NCBI RefSeq assembly: GCF_024305035.1 | Contig: NZ_JAMWZB010000001.1 | Coordinates: 1 to 64,000 of the forward strand | Direction of reading: 5' to 3' | Origin: Algoriphagus sp. | GTDB taxonomy: Bacteria; Bacteroidota; Bacteroidia; Cytophagales; Cyclobacteriaceae | Length of the DNA: 64,000 nt | In this document: positions 1 to 7,905 of the stretch, piece after piece | Numbering within the stretch: the first letter of the stretch is position 1 | How the letters are laid out: each line of letters begins with the position of its first letter | Made by a program: the position numbers and the translations under genes | Notes under the pieces: generated by a model | The model's input: only the letters and a program-made list of their open reading frames with translations | Told to the model about the DNA's origin: nothing | The model's database searches: none

Positions 1-72
1 ACCAACATCCAGAAAATACAGGAACTTCTGCCCAATTATTATAAACTTTTCATTAGTAAAAAATCAAACTAA
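1..72 (+). CDS. 3' end of an unidentified gene (cut by window edge)
   Basis: The first frame is open from base 1 to a TAA at 70-72. It encodes a 23-residue tail rich in Lys, Ile and Asn, beginning TNIQKIQELL. The rest of the gene lies outside the window and the tail is too short to assign to a family. It lies directly against the truncated group II intron, so its natural 3' end may have been altered by the rearrangement that removed the 5' part of the intron. Confidence 0.3.
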   Translation, partial: TNIQKIQELLPNYYKLFISKKSN

Positions 73-92
73 GCAAAGACGGGGTTGCTCGG

Positions 93-1043
93 GTGGATAC
101 GTTCAGACCGAAGCGCAACGCCCACCAAGCTCTAGAGAAATGTAGGAAGTACATCACAGAGGGCTATGTATACGCAGTTGACTTGGACTTAGAGAAGTTC
201 TTCGACAAGGTGAATCATAGCAAGCTGATAGAAGTGCTCTCCCGCACAATCAAAGACGGCAGGGTAGTATCGTTGATACACAAATACCTGAATGCTGGGG
301 TGCAGATGGGTGTCCAACTCGAAGCGAGTGAAGCAGGTGTTCCGCAGGGAGGGCCATTAAGTCCTCTACTTAGCAACATCATGCTGAATGAGCTGGATAA
401 AGAGCTGGAAATCAGAGGTCACAAGTTTGTTCGATACGCAGATGACTTGGTTATTTGGTGTAAGAGCAAACGAGGAGCGGAGCGGGTAATGGGCTCTATC
501 ATCCGTTTTATTGAGGAAAAGTTGTTCTTAAAAGTGAACAAGGAGAAGAGCCAAGTAGCCCACTGCACTAAGGTGAAGTTCCTAGGCTACTCGTTTTACA
601 AAACGAAGGGCGAAGGGAGGCTACGCATACACCCCAAAAGTGTGGCAAAGATGAAAGCTCACATAAAGGAGCTGACATCGCGTAGCAATGGCTGGGGTAA
701 CGAACGCAGGAAGGAATCGCTCCGCCAATACATCATTGGCTGGGTTAACTACTTCAAGTTGGCGGATATGGAGAAGCTGCTAAAGAGGGTAGATGAGTGG
801 TACAGACGAAGGCTTAGAATGGTTATTTGGAAACAATGGAAACGAATAAAGACCAGACTGAGGAATCTAATCAAGCTTGGGGTTAAGAAATCCAAAGCTT
901 GGGAATGGGCGAACTCAAGGAAGGGCTACTGGCACTTGGCCAATAGCTTTATACTTGCTACGACCATTACCACTGAAAAACTACGACAAGCCGGGTTTAC
1001 ATTTTTCTCCGACCACTATCTAAAGGTTAGAATCAAAACTTAA
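93..1043 (+). pseudogene. ltrA: Group II intron reverse transcriptase/maturase, N-terminally truncated
   Basis: About 316 residues of an intron-encoded RT remain, against roughly 420-600 for complete ones. Visible are FRPKRNAHQAL (RT block 2), LDLEKFFDKVNH (block 3), GVPQGGPLSPLLSN (block 4) and the catalytic YADD at residues 115-118 (block 5). The thumb and GIIM-type maturase region follow, with QYIIGWVNYF. The N-terminal RT0/RT1 region is missing. The listed GTG is only the first possible start; the frame is open a little further upstream. Bases 97-112 read as if two bases had been lost from the usual GYGFRP coding stretch, so a frameshift is possible. Catalytic residues survive, but the protein is probably not functional. 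Confidence 0.7.
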
Positions 1044-1122
1044 AGAACCGCCGTATACCGAACGGTACGTACGGTGGTGTGAGAGGACAGGTAGGGAAAT
1101 AATCCCTACCTTCCTACTCGAT
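1044..1122 (+). ncRNA. Group II intron domains V and VI
   Basis: Bases 1044-1086 fold into a long hairpin in which ACCGCCGTA pairs with TACGGTGGT, with an inner TACC/GGTA stem closed by a GAAC tetraloop. This is the typical domain V shape and follows the RT stop by one base. Bases 1090-1113 form a second hairpin (GTAGGGA with TCCCTAC), the expected domain VI. The 3' end CTACTCGAT fits group II intron ends. The catalytic hairpin looks intact even though upstream domains are missing. Confidence 0.7.
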
Positions 1123-1139
1123 TGTTAATAACCGGCAGC

Positions 1140-1499
1140 TTATCCGTCTTTTCGGGATTCGGTAGATCCATAATATACTTTTTGGACTGGGTTATATTTG
1201 ATCGCTTGATATCCTCCGTATGGACCGAGACTAAATTCTACCCGATGGCCTTTTTGTTCCAAGTCTGGAATGACCTCCCATGAGAATCCACTTTCCAAAT
1301 TTAATGCTCTCCCTGAGATCATTTTTGAACCTGTGGGTTGAGAAAAGCCAACATGCCGCATCCGCGGGGCATTCCCAGCTTCTTGGAGATTAATCATATC
1401 CACGATAATTTGGGTGTGGTCTTGTGGCTGTACGGCCCCACCCATCAAGCCAATACTCCTAAAAGGCTTACCGTCTTTGGTAACGAAAGCTGGAAAAAA
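1140..1499 (-). pseudogene. ggt: Gamma-glutamyltransferase C-terminal fragment
   Basis: About 119 codons correspond to the C-terminal part of the small subunit of gamma-glutamyltransferase. Diagnostic pieces are PAFVTKDGKP, the MGGAVQPQDH segment and QEAGNAPRMRH. An in-frame TAA lies directly before the homologous part, and the large subunit and the catalytic threonine at the autoprocessing site are absent. The loop between the VDMI and LQEAG segments also looks about four residues shorter than usual. The gene end lies 17 bases from the 3' end of the group II intron remnant on the other strand, so both are part of the same rearranged scar. No function is expected. Confidence 0.72.
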
Positions 1500-1792
1500 T
1501 TAACTTAAGATTCAGAAAGGGTATTTTCAAAGTTGATTGATTTAAAATCCTGGGACATTCTCAAAACCAGTTTTCTAGGCTGTTAGAAATCCCTCTCCTA
1601 TGAGCGCTACCTTTGTTGGATTTTTCAGTAAAAAATAAGTGTAAAGGCTGTTTTGTTTCAGTGATCCCTCTTAAATCAGTGAGGCGTTTACCAGCTATAA
1701 ACTTAGCCGACTTCTGGGATGAACCTGTTCATTCCGTTCGGATGGAATGATTTAGGCTAGCTATCCAATAAAACTAATGGGATTAAAACAAA
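1500..1792. other. Gene-free stretch beside the scar
   Basis: No credible reading frame is present. A small inverted repeat (CATTCC...GGAATG, near 1730-1749) is visible but has no T-tract. The stretch is probably decayed sequence between the ggt fragment and the tRNA-Asp terminator. Confidence 0.5.
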
Positions 1793-1815
1793 AAAGCCCC
1801 GAAAATCGGGGCTTT
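1793..1815 (-). terminator. Intrinsic terminator of tRNA-Asp
   Basis: The perfect hairpin AGCCCCGA-AAA-TCGGGGCT is followed on the minus strand by a T-rich run (1783-1793). It lies 4 bases beyond the 3' end of the minus-strand tRNA-Asp. Confidence 0.85.
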
Positions 1816-1819
1816 AATG

Positions 1820-1893
1820 CGGAATGGACGGGACTCGAACCCGCGACCTCCTGCGTGACAGGCAGGCATTCTAACCAGCTGAACTACCACTCC
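1820..1893 (-). tRNA. tRNA-Asp (anticodon GTC)
   Basis: On the minus strand a 74-base cloverleaf starts GGAGTGG and ends CCATTCC plus discriminator G. The acceptor stem is seven pairs including G-T. The anticodon loop is CTGTCAC, giving anticodon GTC for aspartate. The T arm has GGGTTCGAGTCCC. CCA is not encoded. It has its own terminator and a good upstream promoter. Confidence 0.95.
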
Positions 1894-2020
1894 AAATATC
1901 TTTATAGTACTGACCATGAGCTGAGGACTTTCTCAGTAACAGAGGAGCTCTTTACTTCTCAGTCAGCTACTTTTTTTGTGTTGTCGTCTTTTTGTGCTGT
2001 GCTTCTCGTTTGAAGTGATG

Positions 2021-2051
2021 CAAAGGTAGGTATTTCGGGTTTTTCTGCAAT
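2021..2051 (-). promoter_or_regulatory. Bacteroidota-type promoter for tRNA-Asp
   Basis: On the minus strand ATTG, a 19-base spacer and TACCTTTG match the Bacteroidota -33/-7 pattern (TTTG / TAnnTTTG) at the -7 element, with one mismatch at -33. Transcription would begin near 2015, about 120 bases before the mature tRNA, implying 5' processing. It lies back to back with the accA promoter. Confidence 0.55.
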
Positions 2052-2151
2052 AGGTCACTAGAAAATTTTTTCTAGATATACGCTATCTTATTCTATTTCA
2101 GTTAAATAATTTTTAAATAAAAACTACCTGATTTGGTTTTCCACCAAAGGG

Positions 2152-2181
2152 TTTGCGGCTGCAGGATATTCCTTATCTTTG
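2152..2181 (+). promoter_or_regulatory. Bacteroidota-type promoter for accA
   Basis: TTTG at 2152-2155, an 18-base spacer and TATCTTTG at 2174-2181 match the Bacteroidota -33/-7 consensus. The accA ATG at 2203 would give a short leader of about 15 bases. This favours the ATG at 2203 over the frame's earlier TTG-type start, which overlaps the -7 element. Confidence 0.7.
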
Positions 2182-2202
2182 TTCCTTTCAAAATTCACCA
2201 CA

Positions 2203-3150
2203 ATGGTACTAGAATTCGAGAAACCCATAGCTGACTTAGAGCAAAAGCTGCAAGAAATGAAGGATCTGGCAAAAGGTCGTAACATCGATTTAAGTTCAGA
2301 TATTGAATCTCTGGAAGATAAAATCCTTGCTTTGAAAAAAGAAACCTTTGAGAATCTGACGCGCTGGCAGCGGGTGCAGCTTTCCAGACATGCTGATCGA
2401 CCTTATGCCTTGGATTACATTTATGAAATCACCAATGATTTTATTGAAATTCACGGGGACCGTACAGTAAAAGACGATAAAGCCATGATTGGTGGACTTG
2501 GAGATATCGATGGTCGCACGGTCATGTTTATCGGGCAGCAAAAAGGAAGAAATACCAAGCAGCGGCAGGAACGAAATTTTGGTATGGCTAATCCAGAAGG
2601 GTACCGAAAGGCCCTTCGGTTGATGAAGATGGCCGAGAAATTTGGAAAGCCGATCGTGACCTTAATCGATACTCCGGGAGCATTTCCAGGTTTAGAAGCT
2701 GAAGAACGGGGACAGGGTGAAGCCATCGCCAGAAACCTCAAAGAAATGTTTATGCTAAAAGTACCTGTGATTTGTATCATTATCGGGGAAGGGGCATCTG
2801 GAGGAGCATTGGGAATCGCTATTGGTGACAAAGTATTTATGCTTGAGAATACCTGGTATTCAGTGATCTCGCCAGAATCCTGCTCTTCGATTCTTTGGAG
2901 GTCTTGGGATTACAAAGAACAAGCCGCAGAAGCGTTAAAATTAACTGCTAAGGATATGAAAGGAAATGGATTAATCGATGATATTATTCCCGAACCTTTA
3001 GGAGGAGCGCACAAGGATCTCAAAGGCATGGCAAAAACACTAAAAGAAATTATTGCTGCCTCCTTGAAAGAATTAGATAAAATTAAACCCGAAAAGCGGA
3101 TTGATCAGCGAATTGATAAATTCTGCAAAATGGGGGTTGTCGTCGAATAA
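2203..3150 (+). CDS. accA: Acetyl-CoA carboxylase carboxyltransferase subunit alpha
   Basis: AccA pairs with AccD to transfer the carboxyl group from carboxybiotin to acetyl-CoA, making malonyl-CoA for fatty acid synthesis in the cytosol. The 315-residue length is normal. An N-terminal coiled-coil-like segment ([20 protein letters not shown]) is followed by the crotonase-type core, with the oxyanion/CoA-binding glycines in [15 protein letters not shown] and the [16 protein letters not shown] motif. The start at 2203 is chosen because the longer frame runs into the promoter. It is monocistronic, with its own promoter and terminator; accD is not nearby. Confidence 0.95.
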   Translation: MVLEFEKPIADLEQKLQEMKDLAKGRNIDLSSDIESLEDKILALKKETFENLTRWQRVQLSRHADRPYALDYIYEITNDFIEIHGDRTVKDDKAMIGGLGDIDGRTVMFIGQQKGRNTKQRQERNFGMANPEGYRKALRLMKMAEKFGKPIVTLIDTPGAFPGLEAEERGQGEAIARNLKEMFMLKVPVICIIIGEGASGGALGIAIGDKVFMLENTWYSVISPESCSSILWRSWDYKEQAAEALKLTAKDMKGNGLIDDIIPEPLGGAHKDLKGMAKTLKEIIAASLKELDKIKPEKRIDQRIDKFCKMGVVVE

Positions 3151-3196
3151 AATAGAATTGAAAATCGTGATAATGATTTTCTTTTACCTGTAAAAT

Positions 3197-3237
3197 CAAA
3201 AGCAATCTTTCGTCAGATAAGGTTGCTTTTGGTTTTT
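3197..3237 (+). terminator. Intrinsic terminator of accA
   Basis: CAAAAGCAA (3197-3205) pairs with TTGCTTTTG (3223-3231) across a 17-base loop and is followed by GTTTTT. It lies 46 bases after the accA stop. Confidence 0.7.
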
Positions 3238-3253
3238 AACCCAACATCCCAAA

Positions 3254-4093
3254 ATGGAATTATATACTGTCAATACCGGATTTTTTAAATTGGATGGAGG
3301 TGCCATGTTTGGTGTGGTACCAAAGGTCCTATGGTCTAGAACCAATCCTGCAGACCAAAACAATCTCTGCACCTGGGCGATGCGTTCCTTATTGGTTGTG
3401 GAAGGGGATCGGTTGATTCTCATAGATAATGGAATTGGAGACAAACAGGATGCTAAATTTTTCTCTCATTACTATTTACATGGAGAGGATTCGCTGAAAG
3501 GATCGTTGAAAAAATTGGGCGTAGGTTTGCATCAAATCACAGATAATTTTTTGACTCATCTTCATTTTGACCATTGTGGAGGAGGAGTAAGCTACGGCTC
3601 CCATGGTCAGTACGAAATGACCTTTCCGCGCGCTACCTATTGGTCCAATGCCGCACACTGGGAATGGGCCACTGAACCTAATCCAAGGGAAAAAGCTTCT
3701 TTTCTCAAAGATAATATCCTCCCCATGGAGGAGTTAGGTCAATTGAAATTTGTTGACCTGGAGTCAAAAAGTCTGGTGCCCAACTTTGATTTTATTACCG
3801 TAGACGGTCACACAGATAAGCAAATGCTTCCAAAAATTCAGTACAAAGGCAAAACCCTGGTTTTTGTTGCAGACCTTTTGCCTTCCGTCGGGCATATTCC
3901 GATTCCATATGTCATGGGATATGATACCAGGCCTTTGGTAACCATGGAGGAAAAGGGAAGGTTTTTGGAAGAAGCGGCGCGTGAAAATTACATTTTGTTT
4001 TTTGAGCATGATCCCGTAAATGAATGCTGTACGGTAAAAATGACCGAAAAGGGAGTGCGTGTGGATCAAACATTTAGGCTAAATGAAATCTGA
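3254..4093 (+). CDS. MBL-fold metallohydrolase
   Basis: This 279-residue protein has the metallo-beta-lactamase zinc signature THLHFDHCGG (HxHxDH), a later metal-ligand region VDGHTDKQM, and FVADLLPS, where an Asp bridges the metals in this fold. A late FFEHDP supplies the final His. There is no signal peptide, so it is cytosolic. The overall layout resembles the lactonase/hydrolase branch of the family; the substrate cannot be told from sequence. Its last bases overlap the start of the patatin gene (ATG at 4083), so the genes 3254-5443 form a tight operon with a lipid theme. Confidence 0.85.
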   Translation: MELYTVNTGFFKLDGGAMFGVVPKVLWSRTNPADQNNLCTWAMRSLLVVEGDRLILIDNGIGDKQDAKFFSHYYLHGEDSLKGSLKKLGVGLHQITDNFLTHLHFDHCGGGVSYGSHGQYEMTFPRATYWSNAAHWEWATEPNPREKASFLKDNILPMEELGQLKFVDLESKSLVPNFDFITVDGHTDKQMLPKIQYKGKTLVFVADLLPSVGHIPIPYVMGYDTRPLVTMEEKGRFLEEAARENYILFFEHDPVNECCTVKMTEKGVRVDQTFRLNEI

Positions 4094-4886
4094 CTTGAAA
4101 ATCGGGGTCGCACTATCCGGCGGAGGTGTGAGGGGGATTTCTCACTTGGGGGTACTTCAAGCCCTCAATGAATTGGGGATTTTCCCGACCAAAGTCAGTG
4201 GAACTTCCGCTGGTGCGATTGCCGGAGCGATGTATTGTGCGGGTTATGAGCCAAAAGAGATTCTTAAAATCATTGTTGAGACTAATTATTTCAAGTTTCT
4301 TCGTCCGGCGATATCGCTGACTGGAATTTTGAAAATGAGTAGCATTGAAAGTTTGTTTCGCACTTACCTCTCCCACAATGAATTTGCGCAGCTAAAGACT
4401 CCTTTGGCTGTAGCTGCTACTGATATTAATAAGGGTAAGGTGATTTACTTTTCAGAAGGTGAGCTTATCCAGCCGATCATGGCATCGAGTTGTATCCCGG
4501 GTATGTTTGAGCCAATCAAAATCGGAAATAAATTTCTCGTGGATGGCGGAGTACTCAATAACCTGCCTGTGGAGCCGCTAGATGGTACCTGTGATTATGT
4601 CATCGGGGTCAATTGTAACCAATTGCCAGAGGAAAGCAATATCCGAAATATGAAAGGCCTGATTGAACGCGCGGTGATCATGTCGATGAATTACAACGTG
4701 TACAGTAGAAAGGCCAAATGCGATTATTTCATCGAGGCCCCAGGCCTTGGAAAATATGGGGTATTTGATATCAAGAAAGCCCCGGAACTTTTTCAGGCGG
4801 GTTATCAGGAAACCATGCGCTTCGCATCGGAAAATCCATCACTTGCTGATTTGACAAATTCACCTCAAAACCAACCTTCCCTATGA
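4083..4886 (+). CDS. Patatin-like phospholipase (RssA type)
   Basis: A 267-residue patatin-family serine esterase with the oxyanion-hole motif SGGGVRGISHLG at about residues 12-23. The nucleophile elbow GTSAG contains the catalytic Ser, and the dyad Asp is in VDGG. It lacks a signal peptide and is a cytosolic lipid acyl hydrolase by family. It overlaps the MBL gene upstream by 11 bases and the acyltransferase downstream by 4 (ATGA-type), indicating translational coupling. A hydrolase and an acyltransferase encoded together suggest phospholipid acyl-chain turnover, which is inference. Confidence 0.9.
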   Translation: MKSDLKIGVALSGGGVRGISHLGVLQALNELGIFPTKVSGTSAGAIAGAMYCAGYEPKEILKIIVETNYFKFLRPAISLTGILKMSSIESLFRTYLSHNEFAQLKTPLAVAATDINKGKVIYFSEGELIQPIMASSCIPGMFEPIKIGNKFLVDGGVLNNLPVEPLDGTCDYVIGVNCNQLPEESNIRNMKGLIERAVIMSMNYNVYSRKAKCDYFIEAPGLGKYGVFDIKKAPELFQAGYQETMRFASENPSLADLTNSPQNQPSL

Positions 4887-5443
4887 TGAAGTTTCTTTCC
4901 CGAATTGTATTTTGGTTGAGTGGCTGGTCGCTCAATGCGAATTGGCCCGAAGGGCTAAAAAAAGCGGTTTTGATTGCGATTCCGCACACGTCAAATTGGG
5001 ATTTGCTTTATGCAAGAGCTGCCTTTTTTCTAATGGACATTCCGGTCAGGTTTACCATCAAAAAAGAAGTGATGGTTGGGCCATTGGGATGGTTAATTAA
5101 AGGTTTAGGCGGGATCGCCATTGATAGAAAGCGTGTCCCGGGAGGAAGAAAACAAACGTATACCGAAGCCATGACTTCGATGCTCAAGGACTCCAAAGAG
5201 TTGGTCATTATGGTCACCCCTGAGGGAACTCGCGATGCGGTCAAAAAGTGGAAATCCGGATTTTACCATATAGCCCTTGGAGCAAATGTACCCGTAGTCA
5301 TTGGGTATTTGGATTATAAGAAAAAAGAAGCCGGAATCGGTCCCTGCATTTACCCAAATGGAAATATGGAAGAACAAATCGAAGCGATGAAGGAATTCGG
5401 CAGAACTGTCACTCCAAAACATCCTGAGAAAGGAATACTGTAA
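4883..5443 (+). CDS. PlsC-like lysophospholipid acyltransferase
   Basis: A 186-residue short acyltransferase of the PlsC/LPLAT family. The HX4D catalytic motif appears as HTSNWD near residue 34. The second family motif is TPEGTRD. The N-terminus is hydrophobic and probably associates with the inner membrane. It resembles the small 1-acyl-glycerol-3-phosphate acyltransferase-like proteins of Bacteroidota, whose exact acceptor is not known. It is translationally coupled to the patatin gene. Confidence 0.85.
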   Translation: MMKFLSRIVFWLSGWSLNANWPEGLKKAVLIAIPHTSNWDLLYARAAFFLMDIPVRFTIKKEVMVGPLGWLIKGLGGIAIDRKRVPGGRKQTYTEAMTSMLKDSKELVIMVTPEGTRDAVKKWKSGFYHIALGANVPVVIGYLDYKKKEAGIGPCIYPNGNMEEQIEAMKEFGRTVTPKHPEKGIL

Positions 5444-5519
5444 TAAAACAGGATAGGCCTTTTGATTCAGCAAAACTTCTCTTCAGATTTTCTAAAATCG
5501 GTTTATAAGCTTATTTTTA

Positions 5520-5936
5520 CTATTCTTTTTTAAAATCCATACTTACTGAATTAATGCAATAGCGGATGCCTCCTTTATCATCTGGCCCGTCGGGAAATCG
5601 GTGTCCTAAATGTGATCCGCATTGCCCACAGAGGATTTCTTCACGGACCATAAAGTGGCTGTAATCCATCTGGACTTCAATTGCCTGCGGGGAAATTGGT
5701 TCGGTGAAACTTGGCCATCCACAGCCGCTGTCATATTTTTTGGAGGAATGAAAAATGTCATTTCCACAGACTTTACATTCGTAGATTCCAGTTTCTTTGT
5801 TGAGGTAATATTGGCCGGTAAAAGGACGTTCGGTACCTTTTTCTCGGAGTACATGATAAGATTGAGGGTCTAGTTTGTTTTTTAACTCCTCTTCTGAAAA
5901 TTGGATTGGAAATATTTTTGAGCTTTTCTTATTCAT
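5520..5936 (-). CDS. msrB: Peptide-methionine (R)-S-oxide reductase
   Basis: MsrB repairs methionine-R-sulfoxide in proteins using thioredoxin. In this 138-residue single-domain form the zinc site is C54/C57 (CKVC) and C103/C106 (CGQC). The GCGWPSF motif holds the possible resolving C72. SHLGHRFPDGP precedes RYCINS, which contains the catalytic C127. There is no signal peptide, so it is cytosolic. It converges with the 3254-5443 operon; no MsrA fusion is present. Confidence 0.95.
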   Translation of the reverse strand: MNKKSSKIFPIQFSEEELKNKLDPQSYHVLREKGTERPFTGQYYLNKETGIYECKVCGNDIFHSSKKYDSGCGWPSFTEPISPQAIEVQMDYSHFMVREEILCGQCGSHLGHRFPDGPDDKGGIRYCINSVSMDFKKE

Positions 5937-6050
5937 AGGTTTACTCTTTTTTTAAGGAAATTCCATCGGACTTAAACTTAAAATTCCAGCGGCTTAAGAA
6001 CGAAAGAGGTGACCTTTGATCGGATATTTTATTCTCTAAGGTTAACTGAA

Positions 6051-6413
6051 TTATTGAGCTTTGGGTTTATTCATCCATCGATAAAAGTAAATCGTACCCA
6101 TTCCGTAGCATAATATATCCCAGGGATCACTGATATACTGAGGGGATTGTCTCGGTAAAAACCATTCGAAGACAAGCGAAACATAAACCCAGGAAATGAT
6201 TATCGGCGTTTTGGCGAAAATATAGGAGTTTTTGGCTGGGTGCATCCATCGAAATAGTTGAAGGGTAATTCCCAAAATGACCGGCATGGCCAATAAATCG
6301 TCCAAATAGGCATGAATAATTGGGATGAAAATTTGGAAGGCTTTCTCTAATAGTTGATTGAGCCCAAAAAGAAGTACAGGAAAGAAGAAAAAGGGATTTT
6401 TAAGTACTGTCAT
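6051..6413 (-). CDS. Small integral membrane protein
   Basis: About 120 residues with three or four hydrophobic segments, including an FFFFPVLLFGLNQLLE stretch and an AYLDDLLAMPVIL segment with a buried DD pair, and a conserved-looking SDPWDILCYGMG near the C-terminus. Similar Bacteroidota proteins often carry the automatic name magnesium citrate secondary transporter, but at this length real transport is doubtful. I chose the ATG at 6413 because it gives a TGATG overlap with the stop of the upstream gene; a start at 6440 is also open. Function unknown. Confidence 0.65.
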   Translation of the reverse strand: MTVLKNPFFFFPVLLFGLNQLLEKAFQIFIPIIHAYLDDLLAMPVILGITLQLFRWMHPAKNSYIFAKTPIIISWVYVSLVFEWFLPRQSPQYISDPWDILCYGMGTIYFYRWMNKPKAQ

Positions 6414-6697
6414 CAACCTGGCATTACTGCAATCAGCCAAAGGAGGAATGATAGGATGGCCATGAAAATCGTGTAGAAGGAATTCCCGATTTTCTTGAGA
6501 AAAACGAGTAGGGAAGAGTCTGTTTTCTTAATGGTAAAGAGCCAATTTTCTGTATTTTTGAGTTGCTCTTGCTCTCTTCGTTCTTGATTTTTTAAGTCTT
6601 TACCACCAAGAGGTTGACCGCAATGCTCGCAAGGATCGGTTAAATTCATATTCCAACGCGACCATTTTTCACAGTGAGGGCATTTTTTTTGACCCAT
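6413..6697 (-). CDS. Zinc-ribbon membrane protein of unknown function
   Basis: A 94-residue protein starting with a compact zinc ribbon: CPHC at residues 6-9 and CEHC about 20 residues later. A charged linker follows (KNQERREQEQLKN). The C-terminal third is one long hydrophobic stretch (FYTIFMAILSFLLWLIAVM) that should cross the membrane. It lies 6 bases after the aminotransferase gene and overlaps the next membrane protein by TGATG, so the two small proteins are probably made together. I do not recognise a characterised family. Confidence 0.7.
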   Translation of the reverse strand: MGQKKCPHCEKWSRWNMNLTDPCEHCGQPLGGKDLKNQERREQEQLKNTENWLFTIKKTDSSLLVFLKKIGNSFYTIFMAILSFLLWLIAVMPG

Positions 6698-6703
6698 AGT
6701 TGC

Positions 6704-7891
6704 TTAGTTTGTGCTGTCTTCGATGGCTTGAATGATTCGTGCAACAGCTTCATTTATTTCCCTTTCAGTAATCGTTAAAGGAGGAGCGATTCGCATGGAA
6801 TCGTCACAAAATAAAAACCAATCTGTAATCACCCCAAGTTCGATTGCTCGATCAATAATCGGTTTTAAACTCTTAAAGGATTCAAACTCCACAGCCATCA
6901 TCAAACCTTTATTTCGAATCGCTTTGATTTTGGGATGGATTAATTGCTTTTTGATCAGTGCTGCCTTTTGCTCCACTTGTTCGATGAGCGACTCTTCTTT
7001 CAAAATTTCAATCGTTGCTAAGCTGGCTGCTGCACTAACCGGATGTCCACCAAAAGTAGTAATATGTCCCAGTAAGGGATTATTTTTGAAAACGCTCATC
7101 CTCTCTTTACTAGAAATAAAAGCGCCAATGGGCATACCACCGCCCATGCCTTTGGCGCAGACCAAAATATCAGGAATGATTCCAAAATGCTCAAACGCCC
7201 AGAATTTTCCCGTTCGGCCAAATCCCGCCTGAATTTCATCCAAAATCAACAAGGCTCCAACCTCATCACAACGCGTTCGTAAGGCTTGAAAATATTCCGT
7301 ACAAGCGATCCGGATTCCGGCTTCACCTTGGATGGTTTCCACCACCACTGCGGCGGTTTGGCGGTTAATTCGGTTCAAATCTGCAAAGCCTCCATAAACG
7401 ATAGTGGATACGCCGGGCACTAAAGGCCGATAGGCTCGTTTGAATACCTCATTTCCTCCAATGCTTAAGGCGCCATGTGAACTTCCATGATAGGCATTGA
7501 TACAGGAAACTACCTCCGGTCTTCCAGTGTAACGCTTGGCCAGCTTTAATGCTCCCTCTATCGCCTCAGATCCGCTATTGACCAGATAGACATTGTCCAA
7601 GGGTTCTGGTAGGGTGTCTACCAACGCTTTTGCGAGTTTGGCTTGAGGACTTTGCACGTATTCTCCATAAACCATCAAATGAAGGTAATGATTGAGTTGG
7701 TGCTGAATGGCTTGTATTACCCTGGGATGTCGATGACCTACATTACTTACGCCAATTCCTGAAATCAAATCCATGTATTTTTCGCCTTTTGGTCCATAAA
7801 GCCATACACCTTCCGCTTTTTCGATTTCGATCATTAAGGGAAAATCCGTGGTTTGAGCCAGGTGGGAAAGAAATAATTGTCGGTTATTCAT
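6704..7891 (-). CDS. Class III PLP-dependent aminotransferase (acetylornithine/ornithine type)
   Basis: This 395-residue enzyme belongs to subgroup II (class III) aminotransferases. Family features are SGIGVSNVGHRHPRV near the N-terminus, NSGSEA for phosphate binding (residues 105-110), LILDEIQAGFGRTG with cofactor-contacting D218, and the Schiff-base lysine K247 in CAKGMGGGMPIGAF. The fold is shared by acetylornithine, ornithine, GABA and 4-aminobutyrate-like transaminases; no arginine-biosynthesis genes surround it, so I leave the substrate open. It is the middle of a minus-strand run starting at 9653, 14 bases after the methyltransferase. Confidence 0.88.
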   Translation of the reverse strand: MNNRQLFLSHLAQTTDFPLMIEIEKAEGVWLYGPKGEKYMDLISGIGVSNVGHRHPRVIQAIQHQLNHYLHLMVYGEYVQSPQAKLAKALVDTLPEPLDNVYLVNSGSEAIEGALKLAKRYTGRPEVVSCINAYHGSSHGALSIGGNEVFKRAYRPLVPGVSTIVYGGFADLNRINRQTAAVVVETIQGEAGIRIACTEYFQALRTRCDEVGALLILDEIQAGFGRTGKFWAFEHFGIIPDILVCAKGMGGGMPIGAFISSKERMSVFKNNPLLGHITTFGGHPVSAAASLATIEILKEESLIEQVEQKAALIKKQLIHPKIKAIRNKGLMMAVEFESFKSLKPIIDRAIELGVITDWFLFCDDSMRIAPPLTITEREINEAVARIIQAIEDSTN

Positions 7892-7905
7892 GATTTGAAT
7901 TCAAT

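Larger units (their letters stand above)
73..1122 (+). mobile_element. 5'-truncated group II intron remnant
   Basis: A reverse-transcriptase/maturase frame is followed at once by group II intron domains V and VI and a typical 3' end ending CTACTCGAT at about 1122. Several hundred bases of ribozyme domains I-IV expected upstream are absent, because only about 20 bases separate the TAA of the preceding frame from recognisable RT sequence. The element is therefore a fossil that could not splice by itself. The 5' boundary at 73 is approximate. Confidence 0.75.

Noticed and set aside
1777..2013. 78-codon frame across the tRNA-Asp
   Set aside because: It is the antisense of a tRNA and its terminator; not coding.
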